Positions 15,170 through 24,005 of a DNA stretch of 64,000 nucleotides are shown one piece after another. The DNA comes from Sulfobacillus benefaciens. Its GTDB lineage: Bacteria; Bacillota; Sulfobacillia; Sulfobacillales; Sulfobacillaceae. The stretch spans positions 1 to 64,000 of the forward strand of contig PXYW01000012.1 in NCBI GenBank assembly GCA_003023695.1. Direction: 5' to 3'. The translations under genes and the position numbers were made by a program. The notes below the pieces were generated by a model. The model saw only the letters and a list, made by a program, of their open reading frames with translations. It had not been told where the DNA came from and searched no databases. Each line of letters opens with the position of its first letter. Positions within the stretch are counted from its first letter, which is position 1.

Positions 15170-18154
15170 TCATTCCTCTTCCCAGTCAGCGGATAGCGTC
15201 AGCAATTCCCGCAATGCGTCTGCGGACAACTCAGTAATCCAACCTTCACCGCTGCCAACTAACCGCTCGGCTAGCGTCAACTTTTCTTCGATAATGAGGT
15301 CAATTCGCTCCTCCAAGGTTCCTCTGCAGATAAATTTGTGCACTTCCACATTGCGATGCTGGCCAATACGAAATGCCCGGTCCGTAGCTTGATTTTCTAC
15401 CGCAGGGTTCCACCATCGATCGTAATGGATGACATGGTTTGCACGCGTTAAATTGAGGCCGGTGCCTCCCGCCTTTAATGACAGCACGAACAACCGTGGC
15501 CCGTTCGGCCGGTTTTGAAAAGCATCCACCATCTCGTCGCGCTGGGATTTCTTGGTACCGCCGTGAAGAAACAAACAGGGCTGCCCAAATCGCTTCTGAA
15601 GATGTTGCACCAGCAAATTTCCCATCTCAGCATACTGAGTAAAAATTAACGCGTGATCCTGAACCGCGAGAATCTCTTCTACCAATTCCTCCAATCGGGT
15701 AAGTTTCCCCGAACGACCTGCCAGTGGAGACCCATCGGCCAAAAAATGTGCTGGATGATTTAATACCTGTTTCAGGTGGGTTAACGTCGCCAAAATCAAT
15801 CCTCTTCGGGCCATCCCATCAACATGGGTCAGGCGTTCGGCCATCGAATCCAACACCGCTTGGTACAACGACGCCTGTTCCCTGGTGATGACGCAATACT
15901 CCTTGATCTCAACTTTATCCGGGAGGTCATTGATAATGGCAGGGTCGGTCTTTACCCTTCGCAATACGAAAGGCCCTGTAATTCGCTTCAATCGATCTAA
16001 TTCCGAACCATCGCCTTTTTGATTTCCCGCATACCCAAAGTCGCGGCGAAAACGATCCAGCGAACCTAAGAGCCCAGGATTCAAAAAGTCCATGAGAGCC
16101 CATAGTTCTTCAACGTTGTTTTCCACTGGAGTTCCCGTTAACGCAATGCGATATCCCGCATGCAGCTTTCTCACCAATTGTGCTTGCTGAGTATAGGGAT
16201 TTTTCACATTTTGCGCCTCGTCCAATACCAATCCCCACCAGTGGATCCCCTCCAAAATAGCAGCATCGTATCGCAACAATGGATAGCTGGTAATCACCAA
16301 TGCGGCATGTTGCACTGCCGCAGCAAATGCTTCCCCCTTGAGACGCCGGCTGCCATGGTGAACCCAGACCGGCAAATCTGGGGTAAATCTTTGCGCTTCG
16401 CGCTCCCAGTTGCCTACCACCGACGTCGGACATATCAGCAGCACGGGACCTTTTTCGCCTCTCGCATAATCGTGATGGATTAGGGCCAAGGTTTGGACAG
16501 TTTTCCCCAACCCCATATCGTCAGCTAAACAACCCCCGATTCCCCATTGATGAAGAAAATTTAACCAACTGACCCCCCGAGTTTGGTAAGGTCGCAGTAC
16601 GCCAATGAATCCCTCGGGCGGTGCAATTTCTTCGATCCGTTGATCCCCCGACAGACGCCCTATGACTTCGGTTAACCATCCTTCGGTTTCTACTTCCAAA
16701 ACCGGTATTGAGGGATCGTCCTTGAACTCGGGCTCCAGTGCTAATCGCAAAGCCTCACTCGCTGCCAACCTTTGGGGGGCGTTCTTTAACCGTTGCGCCA
16801 AATTCCGGATCTCGCCAGGCTGTAGTTGAATCCACTGTCCACGCACTTTTACCAGCGGCTCTTTTAAGGCGGCTAAATATTGGATCTCCTCAGCAGTTAA
16901 TGCCTCATCGCCCATGGCTAGGCTCCAATTTACCGCAGTCAAATCACCAATTCCTGGTCCCATGCCCTTATCCGCCGTAATTCGCGCTTTGAGCCCAATC
17001 CTTGTCTTTCGTTTATGCCACCACGATGGCATCAATACCGCAATGCCAGCATCTTGCAACTTCCACGCATCTTGCTCCAAAAAATCCAGCAACTGACTGC
17101 TGTCTAAGGTGAACTCCCCAGGCACCGAAGCATCCGCTACCTGTTCCAGCCATGGCACCAGGCGGCAGGCTTCGGCCCACCACATCAACACATCTCGGTT
17201 GGGATGCGACCCGGTATTGTCATCGTTAATGGGTCTCACCAAACTTGGATCGACTGCCGGAAATGAAAATAATCGGATGGTCCAACGTCTATCTTGCCCA
17301 CGTAGTCCGTCATTTTCCTCGGTTGTTGGCGCCTCCCGGAGGAAGACCTCGTCAAAGGGTTCTTCAATTCTCATTAACAAGCGAAAATTCAGCTGCTCCC
17401 ATTTCAGTGCAGCCTTTTCCCAACGCACTAAGGCGCCACGTATGGTGCGAGAAGATGCCGGCACCAGCGGCCGAATATTCCTTTGAAGATGTTGAAGCCA
17501 GGCGCCATAGGGCGGGCCCAACGCTGACGGTGGTAACGTGTCGTAAAAGTTGTGTCGCACCAGGGCATCAACAACCCGTGCTACCATTTGCTGCAAAATA
17601 GCCGGCGCCGTCAAGGGCGGCTTTTGCGAGGCTCTGGCATATGCTGGCAGTGCCAAGCTAAGCCGTTCAAGAAGCGCTCGATCCTGATTTTGGAGAAAGG
17701 GATGCCACACCGCGTGCAGTTGCCCCTCGATTTCTGCCATCCCCGGATAAAATTGATTTCGCACGATTAATCCCATGGCCAAGGCATAGACCCGAGCAAA
17801 CACCCGCGCTTCTTGTCCCAATGCAATGCCAGAAGATTCCCACCAGGCCGCGGAGTCCAGCTTAGCAAAAACCGGGGCCCAAACCGTTTCGTTTACCCGC
17901 GCTGCGTTGACCCGAAAAATTTCGTGACTGTTTTCCCCGGTTCCGCCCACCGCTTGTGCGCGATCATCTTGCCACGGAATCCACAGCGGGATATACCGCA
18001 ACTGCGGTTCCACCAATTCCGGAATCATCCGACCGAGAAGCCGTGCCAAATCCGGAGCAGACGCCCCCAAGACTCGGCCGCGGCGCCACCGAGAATTCTC
18101 GGCCCAAATCCACCAGTCTCTTTGAAACCACAAGACATGCAGTACTGTATCCAC
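15170..18154 (-). CDS. SNF2-family DNA-dependent ATPase/helicase (YwqA-like)
   Basis: About 994 residues. The C-terminal half is a complete SNF2 motor: LADDMGLGKTVQTLALIHH (motif I), LICPTSVVGNWERE (Ia), LVLDEAQNVKNP (II, DEAQ), IALTGTPVENNVEELWALMDF (III), LFLHGGTKKSQRDEMVDAFQ and LSLKAGGTGLNLTRANHVIHYDRWWNPAVENQATDRAFRIGQ (IV-VI, shown by their fragments). The N-terminal half matches the helicase-associated domain of bacterial SNF2 proteins. GTG 18154 is chosen because GGGGGG lies six bases upstream; a TTG at 18184 lacks a ribosome site. It lies 67 bases downstream of cobD but is functionally separate. Confidence 0.9.
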   Translation of the reverse strand: MDTVLHVLWFQRDWWIWAENSRWRRGRVLGASAPDLARLLGRMIPELVEPQLRYIPLWIPWQDDRAQAVGGTGENSHEIFRVNAARVNETVWAPVFAKLDSAAWWESSGIALGQEARVFARVYALAMGLIVRNQFYPGMAEIEGQLHAVWHPFLQNQDRALLERLSLALPAYARASQKPPLTAPAILQQMVARVVDALVRHNFYDTLPPSALGPPYGAWLQHLQRNIRPLVPASSRTIRGALVRWEKAALKWEQLNFRLLMRIEEPFDEVFLREAPTTEENDGLRGQDRRWTIRLFSFPAVDPSLVRPINDDNTGSHPNRDVLMWWAEACRLVPWLEQVADASVPGEFTLDSSQLLDFLEQDAWKLQDAGIAVLMPSWWHKRKTRIGLKARITADKGMGPGIGDLTAVNWSLAMGDEALTAEEIQYLAALKEPLVKVRGQWIQLQPGEIRNLAQRLKNAPQRLAASEALRLALEPEFKDDPSIPVLEVETEGWLTEVIGRLSGDQRIEEIAPPEGFIGVLRPYQTRGVSWLNFLHQWGIGGCLADDMGLGKTVQTLALIHHDYARGEKGPVLLICPTSVVGNWEREAQRFTPDLPVWVHHGSRRLKGEAFAAAVQHAALVITSYPLLRYDAAILEGIHWWGLVLDEAQNVKNPYTQQAQLVRKLHAGYRIALTGTPVENNVEELWALMDFLNPGLLGSLDRFRRDFGYAGNQKGDGSELDRLKRITGPFVLRRVKTDPAIINDLPDKVEIKEYCVITREQASLYQAVLDSMAERLTHVDGMARRGLILATLTHLKQVLNHPAHFLADGSPLAGRSGKLTRLEELVEEILAVQDHALIFTQYAEMGNLLVQHLQKRFGQPCLFLHGGTKKSQRDEMVDAFQNRPNGPRLFVLSLKAGGTGLNLTRANHVIHYDRWWNPAVENQATDRAFRIGQHRNVEVHKFICRGTLEERIDLIIEEKLTLAERLVGSGEGWITELSADALRELLTLSADWEEE

Positions 18155-18221
18155 AAATTCCCCCCGGTGTGGTGCGTGCCCCAACCAACGATACCTTTCA
18201 TTGTATCATGCCGACCGACAA

Positions 18222-19361
18222 TTATTGGTGTGACCGCCATTCCGATACTACGGCTTTGGCTTCATGAAACAACCGCATGTTGTCTCGGTGCCGCCTAATG
18301 GCGATTCTGCGATACCGTGCCCCTAATCCTTCAAAGTTGTCACAATTCCTTATGATCATTCCTTTTTGTCGCATCTGCTGGTCCACCCTAGTAGCGAGAT
18401 CCACATCCGAAAACCGAATCAGAAAGAAGTTAACTGATGGCGGATACAAGTCAACGCATGGCAGTGAGCCCCAGGAATCAGATATATAGCGTTGTTCTCG
18501 GCCAAGCCAGGCCCAGGTTTTCTCCCGATACTGTTGGTCGCTGTATGAAACTCGCACCGCTTCTTGAGCCAAATGATTAACACTCCAAGGATCGCGATCG
18601 CCTTCCATTCGACCAATCAATTCAGGAGACGATATCCCAAAACCAAAACGCAGTCCAGGCAGCGCATACATTTTGGTTGCCGACCGTACCACTACCACCC
18701 GCGTGCTGCGGGAGATCAAGGGCAACGCCGTGTAGTCATCTGCTTGTGAAAGAAAGTCGATGAAGGATTCGTCCAACAGTATATACGCTCCACGGTCATT
18801 CCATTGGGACACTGCGGTTTGCCACAACTTTCGCGGCCAGGCCACCCCAGTTGGGTTATGCGGACTGTTCAAAACCACCATGTCTCCCGCACGAACATGT
18901 TGATCGATTGCAGATAGGGGCACTTCAAAAGGGACGCCAAGAGTCTCTGTAGACCCTATCCCCTCTTGTCGAATGACGCCACCGACAAGGGGGATGGAAA
19001 TCACTTCCGACCCGTACCGCCGTGCAATTGCCGCATACTCCGCAAATGCCGGGGTAACAACAACGGTACGCTTTGGGTGCAAGACGCGCATCGCCAACTC
19101 CAATATCTCCATTGCGCCATTTCCACAAATGATTTGTTTGGGTTCCACATCTAAATAGTCTGCAAGAACCGCCTTTACCAGAACATGGCGAGGATCTGGA
19201 TAGCGGCGGATCCCGCCAAACGCGTGCGCGATCGCCTTCCAGACTTCCGGTGGTGGCCCCCAGGGGTTAATATTGGCGCTAAAGTCCATCACCTGTTCGA
19301 CCGCTATATTGAGATCTGCTGCAAAATCATAAACCCTGCCGCCGTGAAGATGCGGTTCCAT
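18222..19361 (-). CDS. cobD: L-threonine-O-3-phosphate decarboxylase
   Basis: 379 residues, fold type I PLP enzyme of the histidinol-phosphate aminotransferase family. N-terminal LHGGRVYDFA and DFSANINPWGPP are typical of CobD; SPHNPTGVAWP, LLDESFIDFL and SATKMYALPGLRFGFG (the PLP lysine) follow. Being last in a run of cobalamin genes decides CobD over HisC: it decarboxylates threonine phosphate to (R)-1-aminopropan-2-ol phosphate, the B12 side-chain linker used by CbiB. It starts 12 bases after cobS ends. Confidence 0.85.
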   Translation of the reverse strand: MEPHLHGGRVYDFAADLNIAVEQVMDFSANINPWGPPPEVWKAIAHAFGGIRRYPDPRHVLVKAVLADYLDVEPKQIICGNGAMEILELAMRVLHPKRTVVVTPAFAEYAAIARRYGSEVISIPLVGGVIRQEGIGSTETLGVPFEVPLSAIDQHVRAGDMVVLNSPHNPTGVAWPRKLWQTAVSQWNDRGAYILLDESFIDFLSQADDYTALPLISRSTRVVVVRSATKMYALPGLRFGFGISSPELIGRMEGDRDPWSVNHLAQEAVRVSYSDQQYREKTWAWLGREQRYISDSWGSLPCVDLYPPSVNFFLIRFSDVDLATRVDQQMRQKGMIIRNCDNFEGLGARYRRIAIRRHRDNMRLFHEAKAVVSEWRSHQ

Positions 19362-19373
19362 CAGGATTTCCCC

Positions 19374-20138
19374 CTATCCATGCCATGCCAGCACCAACGT
19401 CCACCCCAGCCATTCCACTAATTCATTGATGGCACCATAAGCATCCCCTGTCATGCCGCCCAAACGTCGGCGGGCAAACGAGACCATAGCCCATGCGACC
19501 GCTAAGGCAAGACCCCAAACACTAACCGCCTCAGCCACCGGCAACAGCAGCACGGCAGCCACAATCACCGTAAGGGAGGACATCCATAGCGCAATCCGAG
19601 AAATATGCATCGCATAAAGGGATCCGATCCCTGATTCTCCGACTCGAGCATAGGGAGCAGACGTCATAGCTAATACCATAGCCCAACGGGCAAGCGCGGG
19701 AATCACAACAAAGGGTCCAAGATGCCCCGGTGGCAAACTGGACAGCGCAGCAAATTTCCCTACCATTACCAATATACCCGCGACCACACCCATCGATCCG
19801 ACGCGACTATCCCGCATTATTTTCAAGGCCTCGGGCCGCGGCTTGCGACTGCCGACCCCATCAGCCAAATCCATCAACCCGTCCAAATGCAAAAAGCCCG
19901 TAGCCAGGCTGTATCCCGCTAAACTTAATGCTGTGGCGGGCATTACCGGCAAAATTCGGGTGAGCCCCCACTGTACTAAGCCGAGTCCGGTTCCCAAGAC
20001 CATACCCACTATCGGATAAAATGCCACACTCTGGCGAAAATCCGTCTCATTGACTGACCTGGTCTCGGGGATAGGGAAAATTGTCAGAAATTGCAGTGCC
20101 AGAAGCCACCGTTTTGCCCAGATTACCAGAGTTTGCAC
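19374..20138 (-). CDS. cobS: Adenosylcobinamide-GDP ribazoletransferase
   Basis: About 254 residues, integral membrane enzyme joining adenosylcobinamide-GDP to alpha-ribazole, the last step in coenzyme B12 assembly. N-terminal WLLALQFLTIFPIPE and HLDGLMDLADGVGSRKPRPEALKIMRDSRVGSMG are family hallmarks (quoted in part); several hydrophobic helices follow. GTG 20138 is chosen: GGGAGGG lies eight bases upstream, inside the end of cbiB, giving a 16-base overlap and translational coupling. The longer frame to 20183 has no supporting ribosome site. Confidence 0.9.
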   Translation of the reverse strand: MQTLVIWAKRWLLALQFLTIFPIPETRSVNETDFRQSVAFYPIVGMVLGTGLGLVQWGLTRILPVMPATALSLAGYSLATGFLHLDGLMDLADGVGSRKPRPEALKIMRDSRVGSMGVVAGILVMVGKFAALSSLPPGHLGPFVVIPALARWAMVLAMTSAPYARVGESGIGSLYAMHISRIALWMSSLTVIVAAVLLLPVAEAVSVWGLALAVAWAMVSFARRRLGGMTGDAYGAINELVEWLGWTLVLAWHG

Positions 20139-21094
20139 TGCAATAGCCCTCCCACCAGCACCATTATCCCCACCGCTGACCACGCTGTGAGGTTGACCAC
20201 CTTACTCGCTGCCAAAATATCCTCCGCGTTAAGGATCCGGTAGGGATCACCTAATGTAGGTCGGTGAGAAGCTATTCCGCCATAATAGTTAGTGCCCCCT
20301 AACTGCACTGACAACGCCCCTGCCATCATCGCTTCAGAAATGCCGGCGTTAGGACTGGGATGTTTTACGGCATCACGGCGCATCATGCGCCAGGCATTCG
20401 GCGCATTAAGTCCCGCCAACCCCGTACTTAACCAGAGCAAACAGGCGGTCAGGCGCGCAGGGATAAAATTTAACACATCGTCCATCCGCGCCGAGGCCCA
20501 TCCAAAGTGAGCGTAACGGGGGTTTTTGTAACCGACCATTGAATCCATGGTATTAACGGCTCGATATGCCAAAGCCAATGGGGCGCCACCCAAAACAGCA
20601 AAGAAGATTGGGCTCGTTATAGCATCCACGATATTTTCCGATAATGTTTCCACTGTGGCCCGGATCACTTCAGATTCGGGCAAGGTTCCCGTATCACGCC
20701 CCACAACTTGCGACACCGCAATGCGTGCAGCGGTCAGTCCTTGGCGAGTCAACGCCCGATAAACCTGATGACCAGCATCGACCAGCCCTTTCCAGGCAAT
20801 CGTGGTCGAAATTAGCCAGACTTGCACAACTGCTGCCAAAGTCACGGAAACCTGACTTGCGGCCCATATCATTCCCCAAGCTATTCCCCAGACGAGAAAA
20901 ACGGTGGAGAAAGTCATCAATACGCCCCACCAGATACCCGCAGTGCTATAGGGAGGCCGATTCGCCCAACGATCCCATTTATTAATCCACCAGCCCATTA
21001 AGACCACCGGATGCGGCCAGCCACGGGGATCCCCAATAAGTCGATCAAGCAGCGTAGCCCCCATCGCTAACCACCAGAAAGTCACCGATTCCAT
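20123..21094 (-). CDS. cbiB: Adenosylcobinamide-phosphate synthase
   Basis: 323 residues, membrane protein. LDRLIGDPRGWPHPVVLMG at the N-terminus is the CbiB signature, and RDTGTLPESEVIRATVETLSENIVDAI and AYRAVNTMDSMVGYKNPRY (given in fragments) are conserved in the family. It attaches aminopropanol (phosphate) to adenosylcobyric acid, using the product of CobD. Start ATG 21094 lies inside the 3' end of cobU, a 13-base overlap, and its own 3' end overlaps cobS, so the order cobU-cbiB-cobS is tightly coupled. Confidence 0.9.
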   Translation of the reverse strand: MESVTFWWLAMGATLLDRLIGDPRGWPHPVVLMGWWINKWDRWANRPPYSTAGIWWGVLMTFSTVFLVWGIAWGMIWAASQVSVTLAAVVQVWLISTTIAWKGLVDAGHQVYRALTRQGLTAARIAVSQVVGRDTGTLPESEVIRATVETLSENIVDAITSPIFFAVLGGAPLALAYRAVNTMDSMVGYKNPRYAHFGWASARMDDVLNFIPARLTACLLWLSTGLAGLNAPNAWRMMRRDAVKHPSPNAGISEAMMAGALSVQLGGTNYYGGIASHRPTLGDPYRILNAEDILAASKVVNLTAWSAVGIMVLVGGLLQCKLW

Positions 21095-21636
21095 TGTGCC
21101 TCAAATTGACGCAAATCAATTGGAATACCTGCAACCACCAGAAAGACCTCATGAGCCACTGCCGCCACTCGCTGATTCAAAATCCCCAGCCAATCGCGAT
21201 ACTGGCGGGTTATCGGATCATTGGGCACAATCCCCTCCCCAACCTGATTGGTCACGACAATAACCTGACCTTGAAACACGGACAAAGCTACGATTAATTC
21301 ATCAATCTCCCGAGAAATCTGGTCGTCGCTAGACTGATTGAGAAACATCCAGTTGCTGAGCAGCAAAGTCAGGCAGTCCACGACGACAATGCTATCGGTT
21401 GCATTATGGCCGCGCAACCAAGTACTGACCGCCACCGGTTCTTCAACCGTGATCCATGAAGCGGGCCGAACTTGGCGATGGCGCGCAATGCGGTCTGCCA
21501 TCTCCGTGTCTAGCGCTTGAGCCGTAGCAACAAACGTCACCCGCCCTGCATCTCGGATTGCCAACTTAGCGGCCAGGGTTTCCGCCAGCCGGCTCTTTCC
21601 GCTGCGCGCACCCCCAATCAATAGTGTGACTGCCAT
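21082..21636 (-). CDS. cobU: Adenosylcobinamide kinase / guanylyltransferase
   Basis: About 184 residues, the usual CobU length. P-loop GGARSGKSR near the N-terminus, then TFVATAQALDTEMADRIARHR, VDCLTLLLSNW and VTNQVGEGIVP, all family hallmarks. It phosphorylates adenosylcobinamide and transfers GMP to it, producing the CobS substrate. ATG 21636 is chosen: it overlaps the cobQ stop (TGATG) and GAGGAG lies seven bases upstream; upstream ATGs in the frame are inside cobQ and unsupported. Confidence 0.92.
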   Translation of the reverse strand: MAVTLLIGGARSGKSRLAETLAAKLAIRDAGRVTFVATAQALDTEMADRIARHRQVRPASWITVEEPVAVSTWLRGHNATDSIVVVDCLTLLLSNWMFLNQSSDDQISREIDELIVALSVFQGQVIVVTNQVGEGIVPNDPITRQYRDWLGILNQRVAAVAHEVFLVVAGIPIDLRQFEAQWNR

Positions 21637-23168
21637 CAACATTCTCCTCGGTTTGGAGGTGTTCCCAACCATTGGTGCAGGTAATCCCAATTCAGGTGCG
21701 TACGCAGATGATCAGCCCATCGGTCATACGCCCGAATTTTAGCCGGCTCCGTCAGTTGAATGGCCTGAGGTGCCATCCCTTTGTTTTGCCGCAATCGGTT
21801 AAGCCACTGTGTCCGAAAAGCATCATTGTGAAAAATGCCATGAAGGTATGTTCCCACGAGTGTCCCATCTGCAGTGCCGACACCGTCCGGCCAATGACGC
21901 CCTCTCGCATGCACTTGCGAAAAAATTTGAGCATCTGGAACCTGATTGGTTTCTCCCATGTGAATTTCATAGCCTTTTACCTTTGTCCCGTAAAAGGCAG
22001 CCAAAACAATCTCCCCTTCGACTAAACGCGTGTGCTTTTCAGCGGTCAGCACGGTGTCGTAAGAAAAAAGCCCAAGTCCCCTGGTTTCCGCTGACAACGA
22101 TTCCATTCCATACGGATCCAACACTCTGGTTCCCATCATTTGAAATCCTCCACAGATGCCAAACACAGTTCCTCCGTGTTCAGCGAAATCCTGTATTGCG
22201 GCGGTCCATCCCGTCTCATTCAGCCATGTCAGGTCGTCCATAGTATTTTTGGTTCCTGGCAATATTACCGCATCGACGCCTTGAAACACGCTTGACGGAT
22301 CCGAATCGAACCAAATTTCCACGTCCTGTTCTAAAAATAATGGGTCAAGATCGGTAAAATTGGCCAGACGGGGTAAAAGCACCACCACGATCCGAATAGC
22401 AGTGGAGAGTGATGGTTTTTTCGCGATTTGATACCCATCGGATTTAAGTGCCAAAGAATCTTCGGCCTCAATTCCCAAATTCGGTAGGTAAGGGATAACC
22501 CCCAACACAGGAATTCCCGTATATTCCTCGAGCCACGCTGCTCCTGATTGAAAAAGCTCAGGATCCCCACGAAATTTGTTGATTACTAACCCCTTGACAC
22601 GACGGCGTTCATTAGGCGTCATTAGGGCCAGCGTGCCGACAATGGAAGCAAACACGCCCCCGCGTTCAATATCCGCTACCAGTAGTATGGTTGCATCCGC
22701 CAATTCGGCGCTGCGCAAGTTGGCGATGTCGCGCTCTTTCAAGTTCATTTCTACGGGACTGCCAGCACCTTCCATCACAATAAGATCATAGCGTTGGGCC
22801 AGGTACTGGTAGGACTCTACTACCGCAAGCCATAAATCGTCTTTCGATCCGTAAAAATATTGCTGGGCGGTTACGTGACCAAACACCTTCCCCTGTAGAA
22901 CCACTTGGGTTCGATGATCACTAGTAGGCTTCAACAGCACAGGATTCATATGCTCATTGGGAAGGATTCCGGCTGCTTCCGCTTGCACCGCTTGAGCGCG
23001 TCCGATTTCCCTCCCTGAAGGGGTTATCGCTGAATTGAGCGACATGTTCTGCGCTTTAAAGGGAGCCACTGCCCAGCCCTCCTGGGCAAATATCCGACAC
23101 AAGCCGGCACACAGCACGCTCTTTCCCACATCTGACGCACATCCCAACACCATCAAACTTTTTGCCAT
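21636..23168 (-). CDS. cobQ: Cobyric acid synthase
   Basis: 510 residues. N-terminal P-loop-like ATPase domain of the dethiobiotin synthetase type (MVLGCASDVGKSVLCAGLCR) with PFKAQNMSLNS, then a class I glutamine amidotransferase domain with the nucleophile in GICGGFQMMG and a late YLHGIFHN histidine. It amidates four carboxylates of adenosylcobyrinic acid a,c-diamide using glutamine and ATP. It is 14 bases downstream of the cobalamin-binding protein gene and overlaps cobU by one base. Confidence 0.93.
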   Translation of the reverse strand: MAKSLMVLGCASDVGKSVLCAGLCRIFAQEGWAVAPFKAQNMSLNSAITPSGREIGRAQAVQAEAAGILPNEHMNPVLLKPTSDHRTQVVLQGKVFGHVTAQQYFYGSKDDLWLAVVESYQYLAQRYDLIVMEGAGSPVEMNLKERDIANLRSAELADATILLVADIERGGVFASIVGTLALMTPNERRRVKGLVINKFRGDPELFQSGAAWLEEYTGIPVLGVIPYLPNLGIEAEDSLALKSDGYQIAKKPSLSTAIRIVVVLLPRLANFTDLDPLFLEQDVEIWFDSDPSSVFQGVDAVILPGTKNTMDDLTWLNETGWTAAIQDFAEHGGTVFGICGGFQMMGTRVLDPYGMESLSAETRGLGLFSYDTVLTAEKHTRLVEGEIVLAAFYGTKVKGYEIHMGETNQVPDAQIFSQVHARGRHWPDGVGTADGTLVGTYLHGIFHNDAFRTQWLNRLRQNKGMAPQAIQLTEPAKIRAYDRWADHLRTHLNWDYLHQWLGTPPNRGEC

Positions 23169-23182
23169 ACTTCACCTCGTTG

Positions 23183-23983
23183 TCACTGCATCTGCGGAGA
23201 GGGGAATATTGCCACATGTTCGCTGAGGATGTTGTGCACCGCATGCGCTGCTTGCACCAAACCCGGACCACATTGCAGTATATTGCCATCCAATTCGAAA
23301 ACCGAATGGGTTTTAATGGCTGACATTCTAGACGAGCCTACTCGCTCATTGAACGTTTCCGGATCAAAGGGCTTGCCGCACCATGATGCCAAAACGATGT
23401 CAACATTGGCTGTGACAATTTCGCTAGCAGTGAGCTGACGAAGGGACGCCGTGCGCCCTTCGACAGATTTTTCGCGAAACACATCGATACCGCCAGCAAT
23501 TTCGATTAGATCGCTTACCCATCCGGTGCCACAAATAGGAGGATCCATCCATTCTTCAAAATAGACTCGTGGATGCCAGGGCAATTTTTCCCCACTCTGT
23601 TTGACCTGCGCAAATGCTTCATGCAACTTTTGGTTTAGTTGTTCGGCTCGCACAGTTTCCCCCAATATTCCGCCGAGAAGGGTAACTGTATCAAACAAAT
23701 CTGTTAACCGATGGGGGTTAAGGTGCAAAATGGTCACACCCGCCTGACCTAATTTAACTGCTAGATCTTGTTGTACATTGGAGGTTAAAATGGCCAGGTC
23801 CGGCTTCTGCCGCATAATGCGATCAATGCTGGCTGATCGGAACCCACTGACTTTGGGCAAGACCAAGGCCTCCTCAGGCGCCGTGGTGTATCCAGAAATG
23901 CCGACGACCCGATGAAGGGCCCCCAGTTCATAAATAATCGCGGGAATTTCAGCTGCTAATGTCACAATTCGTTCCGGATACAC
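23183..23983 (-). CDS. Cobalamin-binding protein, BtuF-like, without signal peptide
   Basis: About 266 residues of the helical-backbone periplasmic binding protein family (PF01497 type): PERIVTLAAEIPAIIYELGA, GISGYTT, KPDLAIL and a C-terminal VFELDGNILQCGPGL. GTG 23983 is chosen since AGGGGG lies eight bases upstream; longer starts lie inside cobB. With this start no signal peptide or lipobox precedes the binding domain, so the protein is predicted to be cytoplasmic, unlike BtuF/FhuD transport lipoproteins. No BtuCD genes are near. Its place between cobB and cobQ suggests corrinoid handling inside the cell or a transport component acting from elsewhere. Confidence 0.7.
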   Translation of the reverse strand: MYPERIVTLAAEIPAIIYELGALHRVVGISGYTTAPEEALVLPKVSGFRSASIDRIMRQKPDLAILTSNVQQDLAVKLGQAGVTILHLNPHRLTDLFDTVTLLGGILGETVRAEQLNQKLHEAFAQVKQSGEKLPWHPRVYFEEWMDPPICGTGWVSDLIEIAGGIDVFREKSVEGRTASLRQLTASEIVTANVDIVLASWCGKPFDPETFNERVGSSRMSAIKTHSVFELDGNILQCGPGLVQAAHAVHNILSEHVAIFPSPQMQ

Positions 23984-24005
23984 GATGCCTGCCCCCTGTT
24001 TTCGG

